Numbered from the stretch's first letter, positions 17,573 through 27,164 are shown. The stretch is 64,000 nt of DNA from Pseudomonas duriflava (GCF_007830155.1 NZ_VLKY01000003.1:124001-188000), one strand, 5' to 3'. Notes: a model not told the origin generated them from the letters alone. A program made the numbers and translations.

Positions 17573-18078
17573 GAGCTTTCCTATTTTTTGACCAATGAGT
17601 TACTTCGAGTGTGGCAGATACCTGCGACTTTTGCTCATTTTTATAAGGTACGTATCGACGTGCCAGCTCAATATAGGCAGCGGCAATACTAGTGAGAGTG
17701 CCAGTATGGTGCGCTTAAAGCTTGGCAAGCTTGAGCGACTTACTCAATGGTAAAGCCATGGCGTACCTAGGAACCTATTTACATCCTGCTCTATGTTCAG
17801 TGACACCCCATTCAAATAACTCGAAAGCAACTTCTAGGCTGTTTGCATTCAGATCTTTTTCGTAGCGTAGTATTCGTTACAAGTGAAAACAGCAAGTTTT
17901 CGCCTCGCTGAGCAGTGATAGTTTTCTAGGCTAAGGATGATGCTTCTTCTTATTCAACAATTGCATTAAGCCTAGAAGCCTGATGCCCTGTGTGTTTCCT
18001 ACAGGCTATACAGATTCTGCACACAGAGTTATCCACAGGTTTTCTTTTGAGCAAAGGGTAGCTTCTGCCTTTTTGGGC
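17573..18078. other. Intergenic region with long-spaced inverted repeat and one DnaA-box match
   Basis: About 505 bases without a gene. CTTCTAGGCT (17831-17840) and AGCCTAGAAG (17969-17978) are a perfect 10-bp inverted pair 128 bases apart. TTATCCACA at 18029-18037 is a perfect DnaA-box match, but solitary. Three words (GCGTAGTATT, TCGCTGAGCA, CTAGGCT) are shared with 4308-4364. Confidence 0.45.
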
Positions 18079-19317
18079 TCATGATCGCTCAGCAACTAGC
18101 ATTAAATTGCGAGGCGTGAGTGAGTAGTTACAAAACTGTCCGAGTTTGACTTCATAGCCCTGCTCTTTCAAGAAGAGGGCACGGTCAAGTAATAGCCAAA
18201 CCTCTAGCGGTCTTCGAAATAAACCTCTTACTAGCTCTAGGTTGCGTACGATAGCAAGACGCTCCCAGCCTTTTCGTTCGAGTACCTGCCAATTTCGCTC
18301 GGCCGGGACGGGTAGTTGTTTGAGTGCAGCTAGATCGTAGCAGTAGTCCCGGTAGGACTTCTTCAGCCAACTTGTAGGTAGGGAGGGAGTAGGCAGGTAT
18401 TCATCGAGCCCGCTTAGGTCGCGCTGCAGCAGATCAAAGCCCAGTCGGCGCGCCATGGAGACATCGCGCTGCTGACGGGTTCGCAGGTTGGCGGTCACTG
18501 TCTCGCAAAGCGGTAAGCTTAGGTCATCACGATTCAGGCGCAAGGGTGAGGACAGGGCAGGGCGTGAGAGAGGCTGATGCTGATCAGAGGTAATCCGGTT
18601 GTAGCAACAGGGTGCAATAGCCATGGCCTTACAGCCGGCTCGAGTGGCTATTTCAAGTAGACGTATATGCAGATCGCCACAGGCATGTAGGGCTACAGGA
18701 GTATGACTTGCATTGAGCCGCATGGTGACGGTATCGCTAAGGACATCCTGCACATAATGGTTGGCGTTGAGCTGAGAGCGATTGCTGAGACGTTGCCCCT
18801 CTTCTACCAGCGCGACATCGAATTCAAGACAATCAAGGGCCGCCCCGTTCGCCGCCAGGTGTCGCCCTAGATGGCCTTTGCCTGAGCACCAGTCTAGCCA
18901 GTGTGTAGGTGTATGAAGAAATTGTGCATGACGGGCAAAGGCCTCTACTTGCTGCCATTTACGGCCTGGCACATCAGCTGGCGTTGCGGAGGGAGTTTGG
19001 GTGTATTGACTAGGCAGTTCGCCTATAACACTTAAGGCCATAGCCTGACGAAGCCACTGGTTGAATGGTGGCGGTGCGTTGAGGAGATGGAGTTGTGTAT
19101 GGACCCGGTCGGCCTCTTCCAGGGTACGGCTACGTAGCCAGGCGGAAAGGAGTGGATAGTCTGCTTCCCAAAGTAAAGTCAGCATTGTGAACGGTTTTGG
19201 CCGCCACAGTGGCTGATGCTCGATTAAAAACGCATCTAGCGCCTGGAATCGATCATATAGATCGTGGGTCTGGAGAAAGGAGGCAGAATGTAACGGGCTC
19301 ATACCGGGGCGGATCAT
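18079..19317 (-). CDS. SAM-dependent methyltransferase, METTL25/RRNAD1-like
   Basis: About 412 residues. An N-terminal helical region of 140 residues precedes a class I methyltransferase core with motif I HWLDWCSGKGHLGRHLA, motif II CLEFDVALVEEG, and VALHACGDLHIRLLE followed by MAIAPCCYNRI. The WCSGKGHLG and ApCCYN pattern is that of the Methyltransf_32 family, whose eukaryotic members (METTL25, RRNAD1, GSTCD) act on rRNA or unknown targets. The bacterial substrate is unknown to me. A start at residue 5 (ATG 19305) is possible. It stands alone on the minus strand with 428 gene-free bases upstream. Confidence 0.82.
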   Translation of the reverse strand: MIRPGMSPLHSASFLQTHDLYDRFQALDAFLIEHQPLWRPKPFTMLTLLWEADYPLLSAWLRSRTLEEADRVHTQLHLLNAPPPFNQWLRQAMALSVIGELPSQYTQTPSATPADVPGRKWQQVEAFARHAQFLHTPTHWLDWCSGKGHLGRHLAANGAALDCLEFDVALVEEGQRLSNRSQLNANHYVQDVLSDTVTMRLNASHTPVALHACGDLHIRLLEIATRAGCKAMAIAPCCYNRITSDQHQPLSRPALSSPLRLNRDDLSLPLCETVTANLRTRQQRDVSMARRLGFDLLQRDLSGLDEYLPTPSLPTSWLKKSYRDYCYDLAALKQLPVPAERNWQVLERKGWERLAIVRNLELVRGLFRRPLEVWLLLDRALFLKEQGYEVKLGQFCNYSLTPRNLMLVAERS

Positions 19318-19745
19318 AAAAAGCGGTGGAGCATAGCTTAGCGGCCAGGAGCTCGTAATCAGTAGAGGCTGAGCGAGAAATAATGGGCTTCGATTTGCTT
19401 ACCTAAGTGACTTGCGAAGATAGCTCCAAACATAGCTGTCAGTTGCCTAGACGTTGTAGATGAATAATGCAGTACAGAAAACAACGGTTCCTGCTGCCAA
19501 CACGCCTGATACCAATATCTTGTAAGTCCTTAGTGTCCTGAATCATAGTCTGCTTGGTAGCTATAGCGGTGCCGTTTAGAGATTGGCGGAAGGTTCTACA
19601 GCGTTTTCGCTTCTCGCCAGAGACCTGGTAGGGCTTTTCATGCTTACCTTTCGCTTGTACTTGATTGAACTTGCGAGTCAGGACACTGGACCTCTTGGAG
19701 TTATGGTGAGGTTAAGGAGCTTGCAAGCGGGACAAACCCAAACGA
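19318..19745. other. Gene-free region
   Basis: About 430 bases upstream of the methyltransferase and downstream of wbqC. I see no coding region with a ribosome site and no strong hairpin; an open frame on the plus strand from 19583 runs antisense into wbqC and has no family resemblance. Confidence 0.4.
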
Positions 19746-20507
19746 TTAAAGACTCAGCTGGGGTTGTCCACTTGCGCTGCTCTCGAAAAGGAGAGGACTT
19801 TCGATTTCGGTATAACATTCTAGTAAACGCTTTACTTCATCTCTTGAGTTAAACATCAAAACGTCAATGATAGACAATGATGGCACGAAAGCATGTTTAC
19901 CTTGCGGATATGTCAGGTCGTTCATGCTCAAAAAGCGCAGCTCTATATCATGGCTAGCCAAATAGGCAGGGCAGTAAAGGGAGATGCCACCGATGAGATT
20001 GAGATAACGACGCCCCTCCAGTCTTTGTGTAAGAAAGATCACGCGATCCTGCTTGTCCATGTCTTGCGTATTTGCCAATTGTGATTGCACATAAATAGGC
20101 GTATCGATTCGCATATAAGCGCATAACGATCGAATCGACAGTTCAGCAAAGCGGGCTAAATTTCGTTCACTGCTACCTAAAATGCTTCTCAACAGATCCA
20201 ATGCATCCAGGCGATAAGGCGCCTTGGCATAGCTGCGCTCGATTACCTTAATGAGCTGAGCCGCTTCCTGTTCGAATTGGTCACAAAGCCAGCGTTCATT
20301 GATGGCATCAAGGTGCCCGCCTCTGCGCAGCGGGAAGGTAATCAAGTTAGCCTGTTCCTGGGTCAGAATCCGGTTGCGGTTCATCCAGGAGCGTTTGACG
20401 TATTGCAAGTCGTCTCCCAGGACGAAGGCATCGCTGGCTGCAATCAATTGAAAATAACCCAGATAGGGAAACAGGTAGGGCTGCATCATCGATATGGTTC
20501 TTGCCAT
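19746..20507 (-). CDS. WbqC family protein
   Basis: A 253-residue protein starting MARTISMMQPYLFPYLGYFQL, the invariant WbqC signature (MQPYFFPYxGYFQL), followed by VKRSWMNRNRIL and, near the end, YPQGKHAFVPSLSIIDVLMFNS. The family occurs in O-antigen and other surface-sugar clusters and is thought to help modify an amino sugar, though its exact reaction is not firmly established to my knowledge. A perfect AAAGGAGG sits before the ATG at 20507. It closes a small minus-strand patch with a glycosyltransferase and a broken flippase. Confidence 0.9.
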   Translation of the reverse strand: MARTISMMQPYLFPYLGYFQLIAASDAFVLGDDLQYVKRSWMNRNRILTQEQANLITFPLRRGGHLDAINERWLCDQFEQEAAQLIKVIERSYAKAPYRLDALDLLRSILGSSERNLARFAELSIRSLCAYMRIDTPIYVQSQLANTQDMDKQDRVIFLTQRLEGRRYLNLIGGISLYCPAYLASHDIELRFLSMNDLTYPQGKHAFVPSLSIIDVLMFNSRDEVKRLLECYTEIESPLLFESSASGQPQLSL

Positions 20508-20563
20508 GGTGTGCCTCCTTTAAAGATTGCGTTCCGGTGTGCTGCGAAGCACGAGAGATCTGG

Positions 20564-20770
20564 CTACTGCAACCGGTATTGGCGGTATTCAGTAGGCTCT
20601 GATAAAGAGTTGGGAAAAGTAGGAGGGAAAGAGTCATCCTCTGGCCAGGGCGTGAGGCTATATACAATATCCAGTGTGGCCCAAGGGCCAGCCATGGCGA
20701 GAATGAGGGCTCGCTGATCGATAGAGGAAACTGTGGCAGTCGTAGGGATATGAGAGGAGAGGGTAGTCAT
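20564..20770 (-). CDS. Small protein of unknown function
   Basis: A 68-residue open frame in the 316-base gap between the glycosyltransferase and wbqC. Support is a good ribosome site (AAGGAAGG) about 6 bases before the ATG, correct strand and operon position. The protein is proline- and serine-rich with a slightly hydrophobic middle (RALILAMAGPWATLDIVYSL) and shows no motif I know. It could equally be a decay product of a larger gene in this eroded patch. Confidence 0.45.
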   Translation of the reverse strand: MTTLSSHIPTTATVSSIDQRALILAMAGPWATLDIVYSLTPWPEDDSFPPTFPNSLSEPTEYRQYRLQ

Positions 20771-20823
20771 AGGATCCTTCCTTGTGTCGATGCGTCAATG
20801 CGATCTACTTCTAGCGGTTAACT

Positions 20824-21756
20824 TCAGCTCCGGCTCGTCGCGGGACTTATACGTTTGAACAGGTTGATGGCGATGTTCTGGCCGATCGTAAAAAGAGCCT
20901 GCAGCTTATTTGCGGGCGAAATTAGAGCTAGGCAGTGGCTGAAAACCTGAACCAGGAAATAGTCATATAAGGCTTTGTTGCCGATGCGCTGGTAGTAACG
21001 CGCCAAACTGTAATAGGCATGAAGGGACATGCGAATCCGCTGTTGGCTGGTCCGCATGGAAAAGATGCCTCCTTCGTGCACGCGATAAGCCGCTGGGCGA
21101 ATGGCCTCTATGAATTTGCCCTTGCCGTGGGCGCCCAGCAGAGACCACCAGCAAATATCCAGTACCTCAACACCATGCAGTTCAGGGGGTAACTCATGGA
21201 TTACGTTACGGAAGCAGACGGTTAGGGTAGATATCGGTCGGCCTTGCATAAGTTCTTTGGCGCTGGCATCACGTCGGTACTTGCCGGTGAGATGGATGGG
21301 GCGAAGGATGCGTTTGCTATCAAACATGAACGCATCGTGATACGTCATCACGTAGTCCCGGTTGTTTTCAAGAAAGTCGACCTGAATCTGCAGCTTTCGT
21401 GAGTCTGTCCAGTAGTCATCGCCTTCGCAGTAGGCGATGTACCGTCCGCGTGCTTGAGCAAACAGCCGCGTGCTGAAAGGTACGCCCAGGGTGTACTGGT
21501 TCTGTGCCTGGTAGATCGGTTTGATAACAGTAGGATAGCGCGCTGCGTATTCGGCGATGATCAGAGGTGTCGTGTCGCTCGATGCATCATCATGAACGAT
21601 AATCTCGAACGGAAAGTCCGTTTCCTGCTCAAGGAATCCCTCCAGCGTCTTTCGTATGAACCCGGCATGGTTATAGGCCAAGCAGATGATGCTTAGTACT
21701 GGTTGAGTCTGCCCGCTCCAAGACGCCATCAAGGCTTGTTCGCTTTTCAATTCCAT
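20824..21756 (-). CDS. Glycosyltransferase family 2
   Basis: About 310 residues. The GT-A signature is clear: VLSIICLAYNHAGFIRKTLEGFL, EIIVHDDASSDTTPLI, and the DXD-like segment AYCEGDDYWTDSRKL. The C-terminal part has amphipathic stretches but no clear membrane helix. The ATG at 21756 follows AGAGGACC; the open frame continues further upstream to 21969 but overlaps the flippase fragment and lacks a ribosome site. It begins 3 bases after the flippase-fragment stop, so the two were designed as neighbours in an operon. It looks intact although the flippase is not. Confidence 0.87.
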   Translation of the reverse strand: MELKSEQALMASWSGQTQPVLSIICLAYNHAGFIRKTLEGFLEQETDFPFEIIVHDDASSDTTPLIIAEYAARYPTVIKPIYQAQNQYTLGVPFSTRLFAQARGRYIAYCEGDDYWTDSRKLQIQVDFLENNRDYVMTYHDAFMFDSKRILRPIHLTGKYRRDASAKELMQGRPISTLTVCFRNVIHELPPELHGVEVLDICWWSLLGAHGKGKFIEAIRPAAYRVHEGGIFSMRTSQQRIRMSLHAYYSLARYYQRIGNKALYDYFLVQVFSHCLALISPANKLQALFTIGQNIAINLFKRISPATSRS

Positions 21757-21758
21757 TT

Positions 21759-22700
21759 TTAGGTCCTCTCTTTTGTAAGTAGAACGTACAGCTTCAGGGT
21801 TACGGGACGGGACGTTATTGCTACTAGCGTCAGGTAGACAGCTCCGCAGACGGCCAGACCCAGGAATATGTCGAAACGGTTGTCGCTTGCGATCACCTTG
21901 AGCAGCGGGTCGCTTATTAAAAGGCCAGCTGCCGTTACTATTACGATGCGGAACATGTCTTGTGTCCAAGGGCTGTGTAGGCCTGGAGCGAAATGACTAT
22001 GGGCAATAGCAGGCCAAACGATAAAGGCCGTGAGATGCAGCCCAAACCAGGTGAGTGCTACCCCTTGAGCGCCGTAGTGCACAGTCGCGGCAACGATGAT
22101 GGGAATGCTGAGTAAGGTGGACAGTACGCTGTACCACATATGCATTCGTAGACGCCCTTGGGCGTATTGCAGATAAAAAGGAAAAGCGCCAATGGCTGCG
22201 GCTGCACTGCCCAATGCATACCAAGGCAAAACCGAGCGGCTCCAATCTGCCGCTTCTTGATCACCGGTCCAGGCAAACACTAGGTCCTGAGCATGAAAGG
22301 CGATAACGGCAGCTAAGGGAGAGAGGATGCTACAGGCGAAGCTGGTAGCGTTCCGGTAGAGGTGGTGCATCTCAGCGATTCGCCCTTGGGCGGTCAGCCT
22401 GGTCATCCGTGGCAGAAGCGTCTGCACCAATGGATTGGTCAAAATCATCATGCTGCCTGAAATAAGGGCTACCAAAGAAAAGTACCCATACTCTCTAAGC
22501 AGTAAGATCTTGGAGAGCAAAACCTTATCCAGTTGGGTCAGCGCTATCCACAGGATGGAGGTAAATGACAGGCTGGCAGCAAAGGGTATGCAGGCTTTAC
22601 GGCTACCCATGAAAAGCCAGTTAACCACTGCGATAAAGGCATTCGACGATAGGCATTCTTCCGTCCTTGGAAAATCCTTGGGGAGGTATCGAAGAGCACA
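21759..22700 (-). pseudogene. Wzx-type flippase missing its N-terminal half
   Basis: The readable frame runs from a TGA at 22703-22701 to the stop at 21759 (about 313 residues). From SFTSILWIALTQLDKVLLSKIL, REYGYFSLVALISG and NPLVQTLLPRMTRL onward it matches the second half of oligosaccharide flippases, where LTQLDK-like segments normally fall near residue 220. The first five or six membrane helices are absent, there is no ATG in the extension, and the three minus-strand frames further upstream show nothing flippase-like. A GTG at 22628 could start a 289-residue product, but half a transporter is unlikely to work. Interpreted as a deletion remnant. Confidence 0.7.
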
Positions 22701-22703
22701 TCA

Positions 22704-23090
22704 AGCCGAGCAGTATATGAAGTGCCTTAAAAGGCCGCATGTACACATGGGTATCGTCAGGTTTTGGTGTATGACGAATCGTGTAAATCGTTGGGGTACG
22801 GGCTATTAGGTGTTGCGCTGATACACGGCTACCGCATTCGGCGCTTTAGGCGTCGAGCAGATAGCTATGAGCGGAAAACAGCTTGTGAATAGAAGCAAGC
22901 CGAAGCTGCGCTCTTACTGTGCATTAAGATATCGGCCAGTCGGTAAGTACTGTCAAGTCGGGCTAGGTAAAAATTGCCGAATAACCTGTAACTTTTTCTT
23001 GCCTAACGAGAGTGAAAAACAGCCTGTCGGCTTGGAGAGGATTCTACGAGAGAGCGGGCTTTTCTGAAGCGAAACGAAAATTTCTTCAAA
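22704..23090. other. Gene-free region, probable deletion scar
   Basis: About 390 bases between the broken flippase and the tRNA-Phe terminator. Plus-strand open frames at 22435-22809 and 22867-23067 lack ribosome sites and family resemblance. No insertion-sequence ends were seen. The boundary next to a tRNA gene is a plausible place for past insertion or loss of DNA. Confidence 0.4.
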
Positions 23091-23127
23091 AGCAAAAAGG
23101 CCCACCGCATGGGTGAGCCTTTTTGCT
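23091..23127 (-). terminator. Terminator of tRNA-Phe
   Basis: On the minus strand AAAAAGGCTCACC and GGTGGGCCTTTTT form a stem with a 5-base loop and a T-run, 10 bases after the tRNA 3' end. Confidence 0.85.
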
Positions 23128-23136
23128 TAGTATTCA

Positions 23137-23212
23137 TGGTGCCCAGGGACGGAATCGAACCGCCGACACGGGGATTTTCAATCCCCTGCTCTACCAACTG
23201 AGCTACCTGGGC
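23137..23212 (-). tRNA. tRNA-Phe (anticodon GAA)
   Basis: A 76-base cloverleaf on the minus strand with encoded CCA. The acceptor stem GCCCAGG pairs with CCTGGGC; the D arm is GCTCAGTTGGTAGAGC; the anticodon stem GGGGA/TCCCC holds loop TTGAAAA with anticodon GAA; the T arm is GGCGGTTCGATTCCGTC. Discriminator A, then CCA. It has its own promoter and terminator. Confidence 0.98.
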
Positions 23213-23222
23213 AACGGGGCGC

Positions 23223-23251
23223 ATTAAACGGGTTTCTCGAGAGACTGTCAA
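23223..23251 (-). promoter_or_regulatory. Sigma-70 promoter of tRNA-Phe
   Basis: On the minus strand a perfect -35 TTGACA (23251-23246), 17-base spacer and -10 TTTAAT (23228-23223), followed by a GC-rich discriminator (GCGCCCC) typical of stringently controlled stable-RNA promoters. Confidence 0.85.
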
Positions 23252-23324
23252 GCGCCGATTTAAAAAAATTTCAGGTTTTACCGAAACTTAAGGTATTCCG
23301 GACTGATGTCCACCTGTAAATACT

Positions 23325-23597
23325 TCAAGCGCTAGGGGGAACGTAGCCTTCAGCCTGTGCATATTCTTCGCCGGACAGAAACTTATCCATTTCCTGTTGG
23401 AGGAACTTGCGGTCTTCAGCATTCATCATGCTCAGTCGGCGCTCATTGATAAGCATGGTCTGGTGCTTTTGCCAATCATCCCAAGCCTGTTTGGAAACGT
23501 TCTGGTAAATATCCTCGCCTTTGGCGCCGGGATAGGGCGGACGATCAAGGCCAGGCAGTTCCTGTTTGAATTTGCGGCACATTACGGTGCGGGTCAT
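23325..23597 (-). CDS. yggX: Iron(II)-trafficking protein YggX
   Basis: A 90-residue cytoplasmic protein. [19 protein letters not shown] carries the conserved cysteine at residue 7, and ISKQAW-like [20 protein letters not shown] is diagnostic. YggX protects iron-sulphur enzymes from oxidative damage and is linked to Fe(II) handling. The ATG overlaps the mutY stop by 4 bases (ATGA), so it is translationally coupled to mutY, itself an iron-sulphur enzyme, a conserved pairing. Confidence 0.96.
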   Translation of the reverse strand: MTRTVMCRKFKQELPGLDRPPYPGAKGEDIYQNVSKQAWDDWQKHQTMLINERRLSMMNAEDRKFLQQEMDKFLSGEEYAQAEGYVPPSA

Positions 23598-24658
23598 ACG
23601 GCTTCTCCTTTGAGCGCCTCTTCGGCGCGCTTGAGCAATTTTTTCACCGGGGCGGCCAGCCCGAGGCGTGGCGGTGCGGCGAGGTTATACCAGACCCAGT
23701 CTGACTCAGTCATGGCCTGGTTGCGGCTGTCCACATGAACCAGCCAGGGTTCGATATCGAGTTGAAAGTGGCTAAACGTATGGGTAAGTGGAGGCAGTGC
23801 CTGCCGCTTTTCCTCAATGAGGTGGTGGTGGTTGGTCAATATGCTGAGCTGATCAACCGTTTCAAGCTCAGGAGGGCTCCATAGGCCGCCCCAGAGGCCT
23901 ATGGACGGGCGTCGGTACAGTAGAATGGCATTTTCATCATTGAGAAGCAGCGGCATAACGGTACGCTTCTGCGGCAAGGTCTTGCGAGGCTTCGCCTCTG
24001 GAAAAGCCGTTTCACGGCCTAGCAGGTGGGCGCGGCAGCCTTCCTTGAGCGGGCAGAGCAGGCAAGTTGGCCGGCTACGGGTGCAGAGCGTCGCACCTAG
24101 ATCCATCATGGCCTGGGTGTAATGGTTAACACGTGTATGAGGCGTGTAGCGATCAGCGGCCTCCCATAACAGCCGGGCCACTGCTGGTTCGCCCGGGTAG
24201 CCCGGTTGGGCAGTGTAGCGTGCCAGTACGCGCTTGACGTTGCCATCCAGAATCGGCGCACGCAATCCCATGGAAAGGCTGGCAATGGCGCCTGCCGTAG
24301 AGCGGCCAATGCCAGGCAGCTCGGCCAAGGCCTCGGCGCTGTGGGGAAACTCGCCTTGATACGTGTCGACAATGATTTGGGCCGTCTTGTGCAGATTACG
24401 GGCCCGGCTGTAATAGCCCAGGCCTGTCCATAAATGCAGGACTTCGTCTTCGGTCGCCTCCGCAAGGGCTTGTACGTTGGGTAGGGCTGTCATGAAACGA
24501 TCGTAGTAGCCCAGCACCGTACCAACTTGCGTCTGTTGCAGCATGATTTCCGAGACCCAAACCCTGTACGGCGTGATGTCTTGCTGCCAGGGTAGGTCCT
24601 TGCGGCCATGCAGGTCGTACCAGTTCAGCACGGCTGCGGAAAAATGTTCCGGACTCAT
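23594..24658 (-). CDS. mutY: A/G-specific adenine glycosylase
   Basis: A 354-residue DNA-repair enzyme removing adenine mispaired with 8-oxoguanine. The catalytic Glu37 is in [12 protein letters not shown]; the helix-hairpin-helix [13 protein letters not shown] is followed by catalytic Asp138 in [13 protein letters not shown]; the iron-sulphur cluster ligands follow C-X6-C-X2-C-X5-C in [17 protein letters not shown]; a NUDIX-like C-terminal domain (about 230-350) contains [11 protein letters not shown]. The start overlaps the asmA stop by 4 bases and the stop overlaps yggX by 4, so this is the middle gene of a tight operon. Confidence 0.97.
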   Translation of the reverse strand: MSPEHFSAAVLNWYDLHGRKDLPWQQDITPYRVWVSEIMLQQTQVGTVLGYYDRFMTALPNVQALAEATEDEVLHLWTGLGYYSRARNLHKTAQIIVDTYQGEFPHSAEALAELPGIGRSTAGAIASLSMGLRAPILDGNVKRVLARYTAQPGYPGEPAVARLLWEAADRYTPHTRVNHYTQAMMDLGATLCTRSRPTCLLCPLKEGCRAHLLGRETAFPEAKPRKTLPQKRTVMPLLLNDENAILLYRRPSIGLWGGLWSPPELETVDQLSILTNHHHLIEEKRQALPPLTHTFSHFQLDIEPWLVHVDSRNQAMTESDWVWYNLAAPPRLGLAAPVKKLLKRAEEALKGEAV

Positions 24659-26862
24659 TGTTTGTTGAATAACCCTTTAATGGCATCTTTTAGCTCGGGG
24701 CTGATCTTGTCGCCTAGCTTTTCGTCGATTTTGTCGTTGATACGACTGCCAGCCAGACGGCTGACGATCTGAGTCATGCCTTCACGGTCGAGGCGGCAGG
24801 CTTTGGCGCCTAGTTCCAGTGGGCCGCGGCAGTGCAGCGGCCATTCGATGCCAGCGTAGCGCTCGTTGATTTGGCAGGCTGGATCAGGCATGTCACTGTT
24901 GTCGCCCTCAAGCAAAATGCCGACACGATAATCGAGCCCCAGGACACGCAAATCTATAGCGCCGTTTCCTTTGGCTGTAAGGCCAGGAATACGAGCAATC
25001 AGGTCACGGTTACTGGCGACGCCGTCAACGATAGTCAAGCTGCCGCTGAATTCTCGGAAAGGGGTGTCCTGGCCGCTATAAACTTGACTCAGTGCTTCGC
25101 GATTCAGCAAAGCGATGCCCTGACAGAGCTGGCTTTCCAGATTGGCATTGGCCAGGACGCCATTGCTGATACGAAAACGGGCTGTACCGTCGAGGCTATC
25201 CATCCAGGCCTTCTGGCTGTTGCCTCGTGCGGTAAGGTCCGCATCCAGGTCCAAAGCACCTCGCAACGGCGGCTCCTGTCCCTGGGCTTCAAGAATTTTG
25301 TCCACCGGAACATGGGCTATGCGCTCACTAAACACAATGTGGGGGGTGGCGCTACGAACATCAAGGCTTCCGTTGGCCTGAAAACGGCCTCCGAACAAGT
25401 CGCCGCGTAGCTCGCTTAACGTCAGCTGTCCATCTGTGCTATTAAGCGCGAGACTGGCATTGTCGATTGGCAAGCGCGTCACGGTAAAACGATTAAGCGC
25501 AAGCGTCGCCTTTAGATCAAGGGTGCGCAGGCGCTCTACAGGCAGAAAGGGGGCATCGCTCCAGGCATGCTCAGTAGGGGCTTTGGGTAGGGCAGAGTTG
25601 CCCTGGCTGGCCACGGCCTCAGCGGTGCTGACTTCTTGCTTTCGGGCCTCGTTGCTGGCCTGTTGAGCCGTTGCCGCCTTGGCTGGCAGGTAGCGGTCCA
25701 GATCAAACTGATCACCCTTGAGATCGATTCGAAGGGCTTGGCGGGTAAAGTCCTCGATAGCTACACGGCCGCTAAGGTGACTGCCGTCCAGTACAAGATT
25801 AAGGTCTTCCAAGACCAAGCTGTTGCGGGTACCAGCCAAGCGTGTATTGAACTCAACGTGCTTGAGCGTGTTGGCATCAGCCATTTCGGGTAGCGTCACG
25901 CCTATTCCTGTCAGAAAATCCCGAAGGTCGGTCTGAGCCATGGACAGTCCGCCCTCCAGCTTGGGCTCATTTTCCAGATCTCTTACCTTGAGCTCGCCTA
26001 GGGCTTTGAGCTGATTGAACGAAAGTTTCAAGCTGTTCCATTCTGCGATCTGAGCAGCCCGGTCAACTAGGATCTGCCCCTCTGCAGAATAGCTTAGGAG
26101 CTTACCCGCAAGCGGCTCACCTGCCGCCTCACCAGAGAGGCTGGCGTTTTCCAGCTGAAAGCGCTGCAAGGCCATGTCGAAGCGCATGTTCCCCGTCAGG
26201 GCTAGAGAGGCCTTGATGGGAGGCTGATTACTGGTCAGCGTGCCTGTTAGTGTGAGAGGAATCGAGGTGCCTTCACGAATGCTACCGGTGGTCAGGCCGA
26301 ATTCCTCAAAGGCATAGTGTTCACCACTACGCGCATCGGTGTAATCCAGGCGCGAATTGCGTACGGTAAGGCTGTCGATATCAAGCTTGACCGGGGCGCG
26401 CGATGATTCCTGAGGGCTGGAAGATGTATCGGCGACTGGGGCTTTGGTCTGGGCGTTAACCGGCTTGCCAACGTTTTCCCAATTACCTTTTCCAGTCTCA
26501 TCCCGAGCCAACGTTAAATCCAGACCGTCCACGCGGATATCGCTCATTTCGACATCTCGCCGCAGTAGCGGCAGAACGCGTACAGAAAAAACTAGGCGCT
26601 GTACGTTGGCTACAGGCTGTTGCGGCGTGTCCAGGCTAGCAATCGTTGCCTCGTGCAGTTCGAGCCCCAGCCACGGAAACAGGCTCCAGCCGATATCACC
26701 CTTTAAGGTCAATTCGATGTTGGCCTTGTCACGGGCTAGCTCACGAATTTCATCCTTATAGTCATTAGGATCGAACAAGTGGGACAGCGCAAAGCCGAGT
26801 GCTACAAGAATCAGCAAGAGGCCTAGCAGGATCAGGCCGAGCACTTTGCCGAAGGCTTTCAT
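24655..26862 (-). CDS. asmA: AsmA family protein
   Basis: A 735-residue envelope protein of the AsmA-like group: one N-terminal membrane anchor (about residues 7-27), then the AsmA domain beginning LFDPNDYKDEIRELARDKANIELTLKGDIGWSLFPWLGLEL (shown here only by its key FDPNDYK and GWSLFPWLGLEL parts), and the C-terminal AsmA_2 region with FRISNGVLANANLES. Such proteins form long beta-groove structures thought to move phospholipid between membranes. Periplasmic, inner-membrane anchored. It begins a three-gene operon with mutY and yggX; a functional link is not obvious and the arrangement is conserved in pseudomonads. Confidence 0.92.
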   Translation of the reverse strand: MKAFGKVLGLILLGLLLILVALGFALSHLFDPNDYKDEIRELARDKANIELTLKGDIGWSLFPWLGLELHEATIASLDTPQQPVANVQRLVFSVRVLPLLRRDVEMSDIRVDGLDLTLARDETGKGNWENVGKPVNAQTKAPVADTSSSPQESSRAPVKLDIDSLTVRNSRLDYTDARSGEHYAFEEFGLTTGSIREGTSIPLTLTGTLTSNQPPIKASLALTGNMRFDMALQRFQLENASLSGEAAGEPLAGKLLSYSAEGQILVDRAAQIAEWNSLKLSFNQLKALGELKVRDLENEPKLEGGLSMAQTDLRDFLTGIGVTLPEMADANTLKHVEFNTRLAGTRNSLVLEDLNLVLDGSHLSGRVAIEDFTRQALRIDLKGDQFDLDRYLPAKAATAQQASNEARKQEVSTAEAVASQGNSALPKAPTEHAWSDAPFLPVERLRTLDLKATLALNRFTVTRLPIDNASLALNSTDGQLTLSELRGDLFGGRFQANGSLDVRSATPHIVFSERIAHVPVDKILEAQGQEPPLRGALDLDADLTARGNSQKAWMDSLDGTARFRISNGVLANANLESQLCQGIALLNREALSQVYSGQDTPFREFSGSLTIVDGVASNRDLIARIPGLTAKGNGAIDLRVLGLDYRVGILLEGDNSDMPDPACQINERYAGIEWPLHCRGPLELGAKACRLDREGMTQIVSRLAGSRINDKIDEKLGDKISPELKDAIKGLFNKQ

Positions 26863-27164
26863 TGACGAATCCTTATCAAAAATCTGAAGTAAAACCGAGT
26901 ATAACGCCGCTGGGTGGTCGTTTTGCCGGGGCAGACGTTTAGGTGAAGCCTCTCTGACAGCAGGTTATCCGTCGCGTTAGAACTGCCGTTTGGCAATCGT
27001 CATAAAAAATTGAGCGTTTTTCTCTGGTATTTCATTAGGGGGCGCTCTATCGTCGCGGCCGATCACGAAACAAGTGCTAACGATTTCACGGGACCGTGCG
27101 TTGGGGAACGCTCGGTTCTGTAAGCCTTGATCGCATCGCCAACATTTCAATAGAGGGGATCTAC
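26863..27164. other. Divergent promoter region between asmA and the MFS gene
   Basis: About 300 bases with no gene, containing the divergent promoters. I could not assign a -10/-35 pair with confidence. Confidence 0.4.

Noticed and set aside
18029..18037. DnaA box TTATCCACA
   Set aside because: A single perfect box without clustered boxes, AT-rich unwinding region or dnaA/dnaN neighbours is not an origin.
19583..19852. 89-codon plus-strand frame
   Set aside because: No ribosome site, overlaps wbqC in antisense, no family resemblance.
22435..23067. Plus-strand frames beside tRNA-Phe as integrase remnants
   Set aside because: Their translations show no integrase motifs; no duplicated tRNA 3' end was seen nearby.
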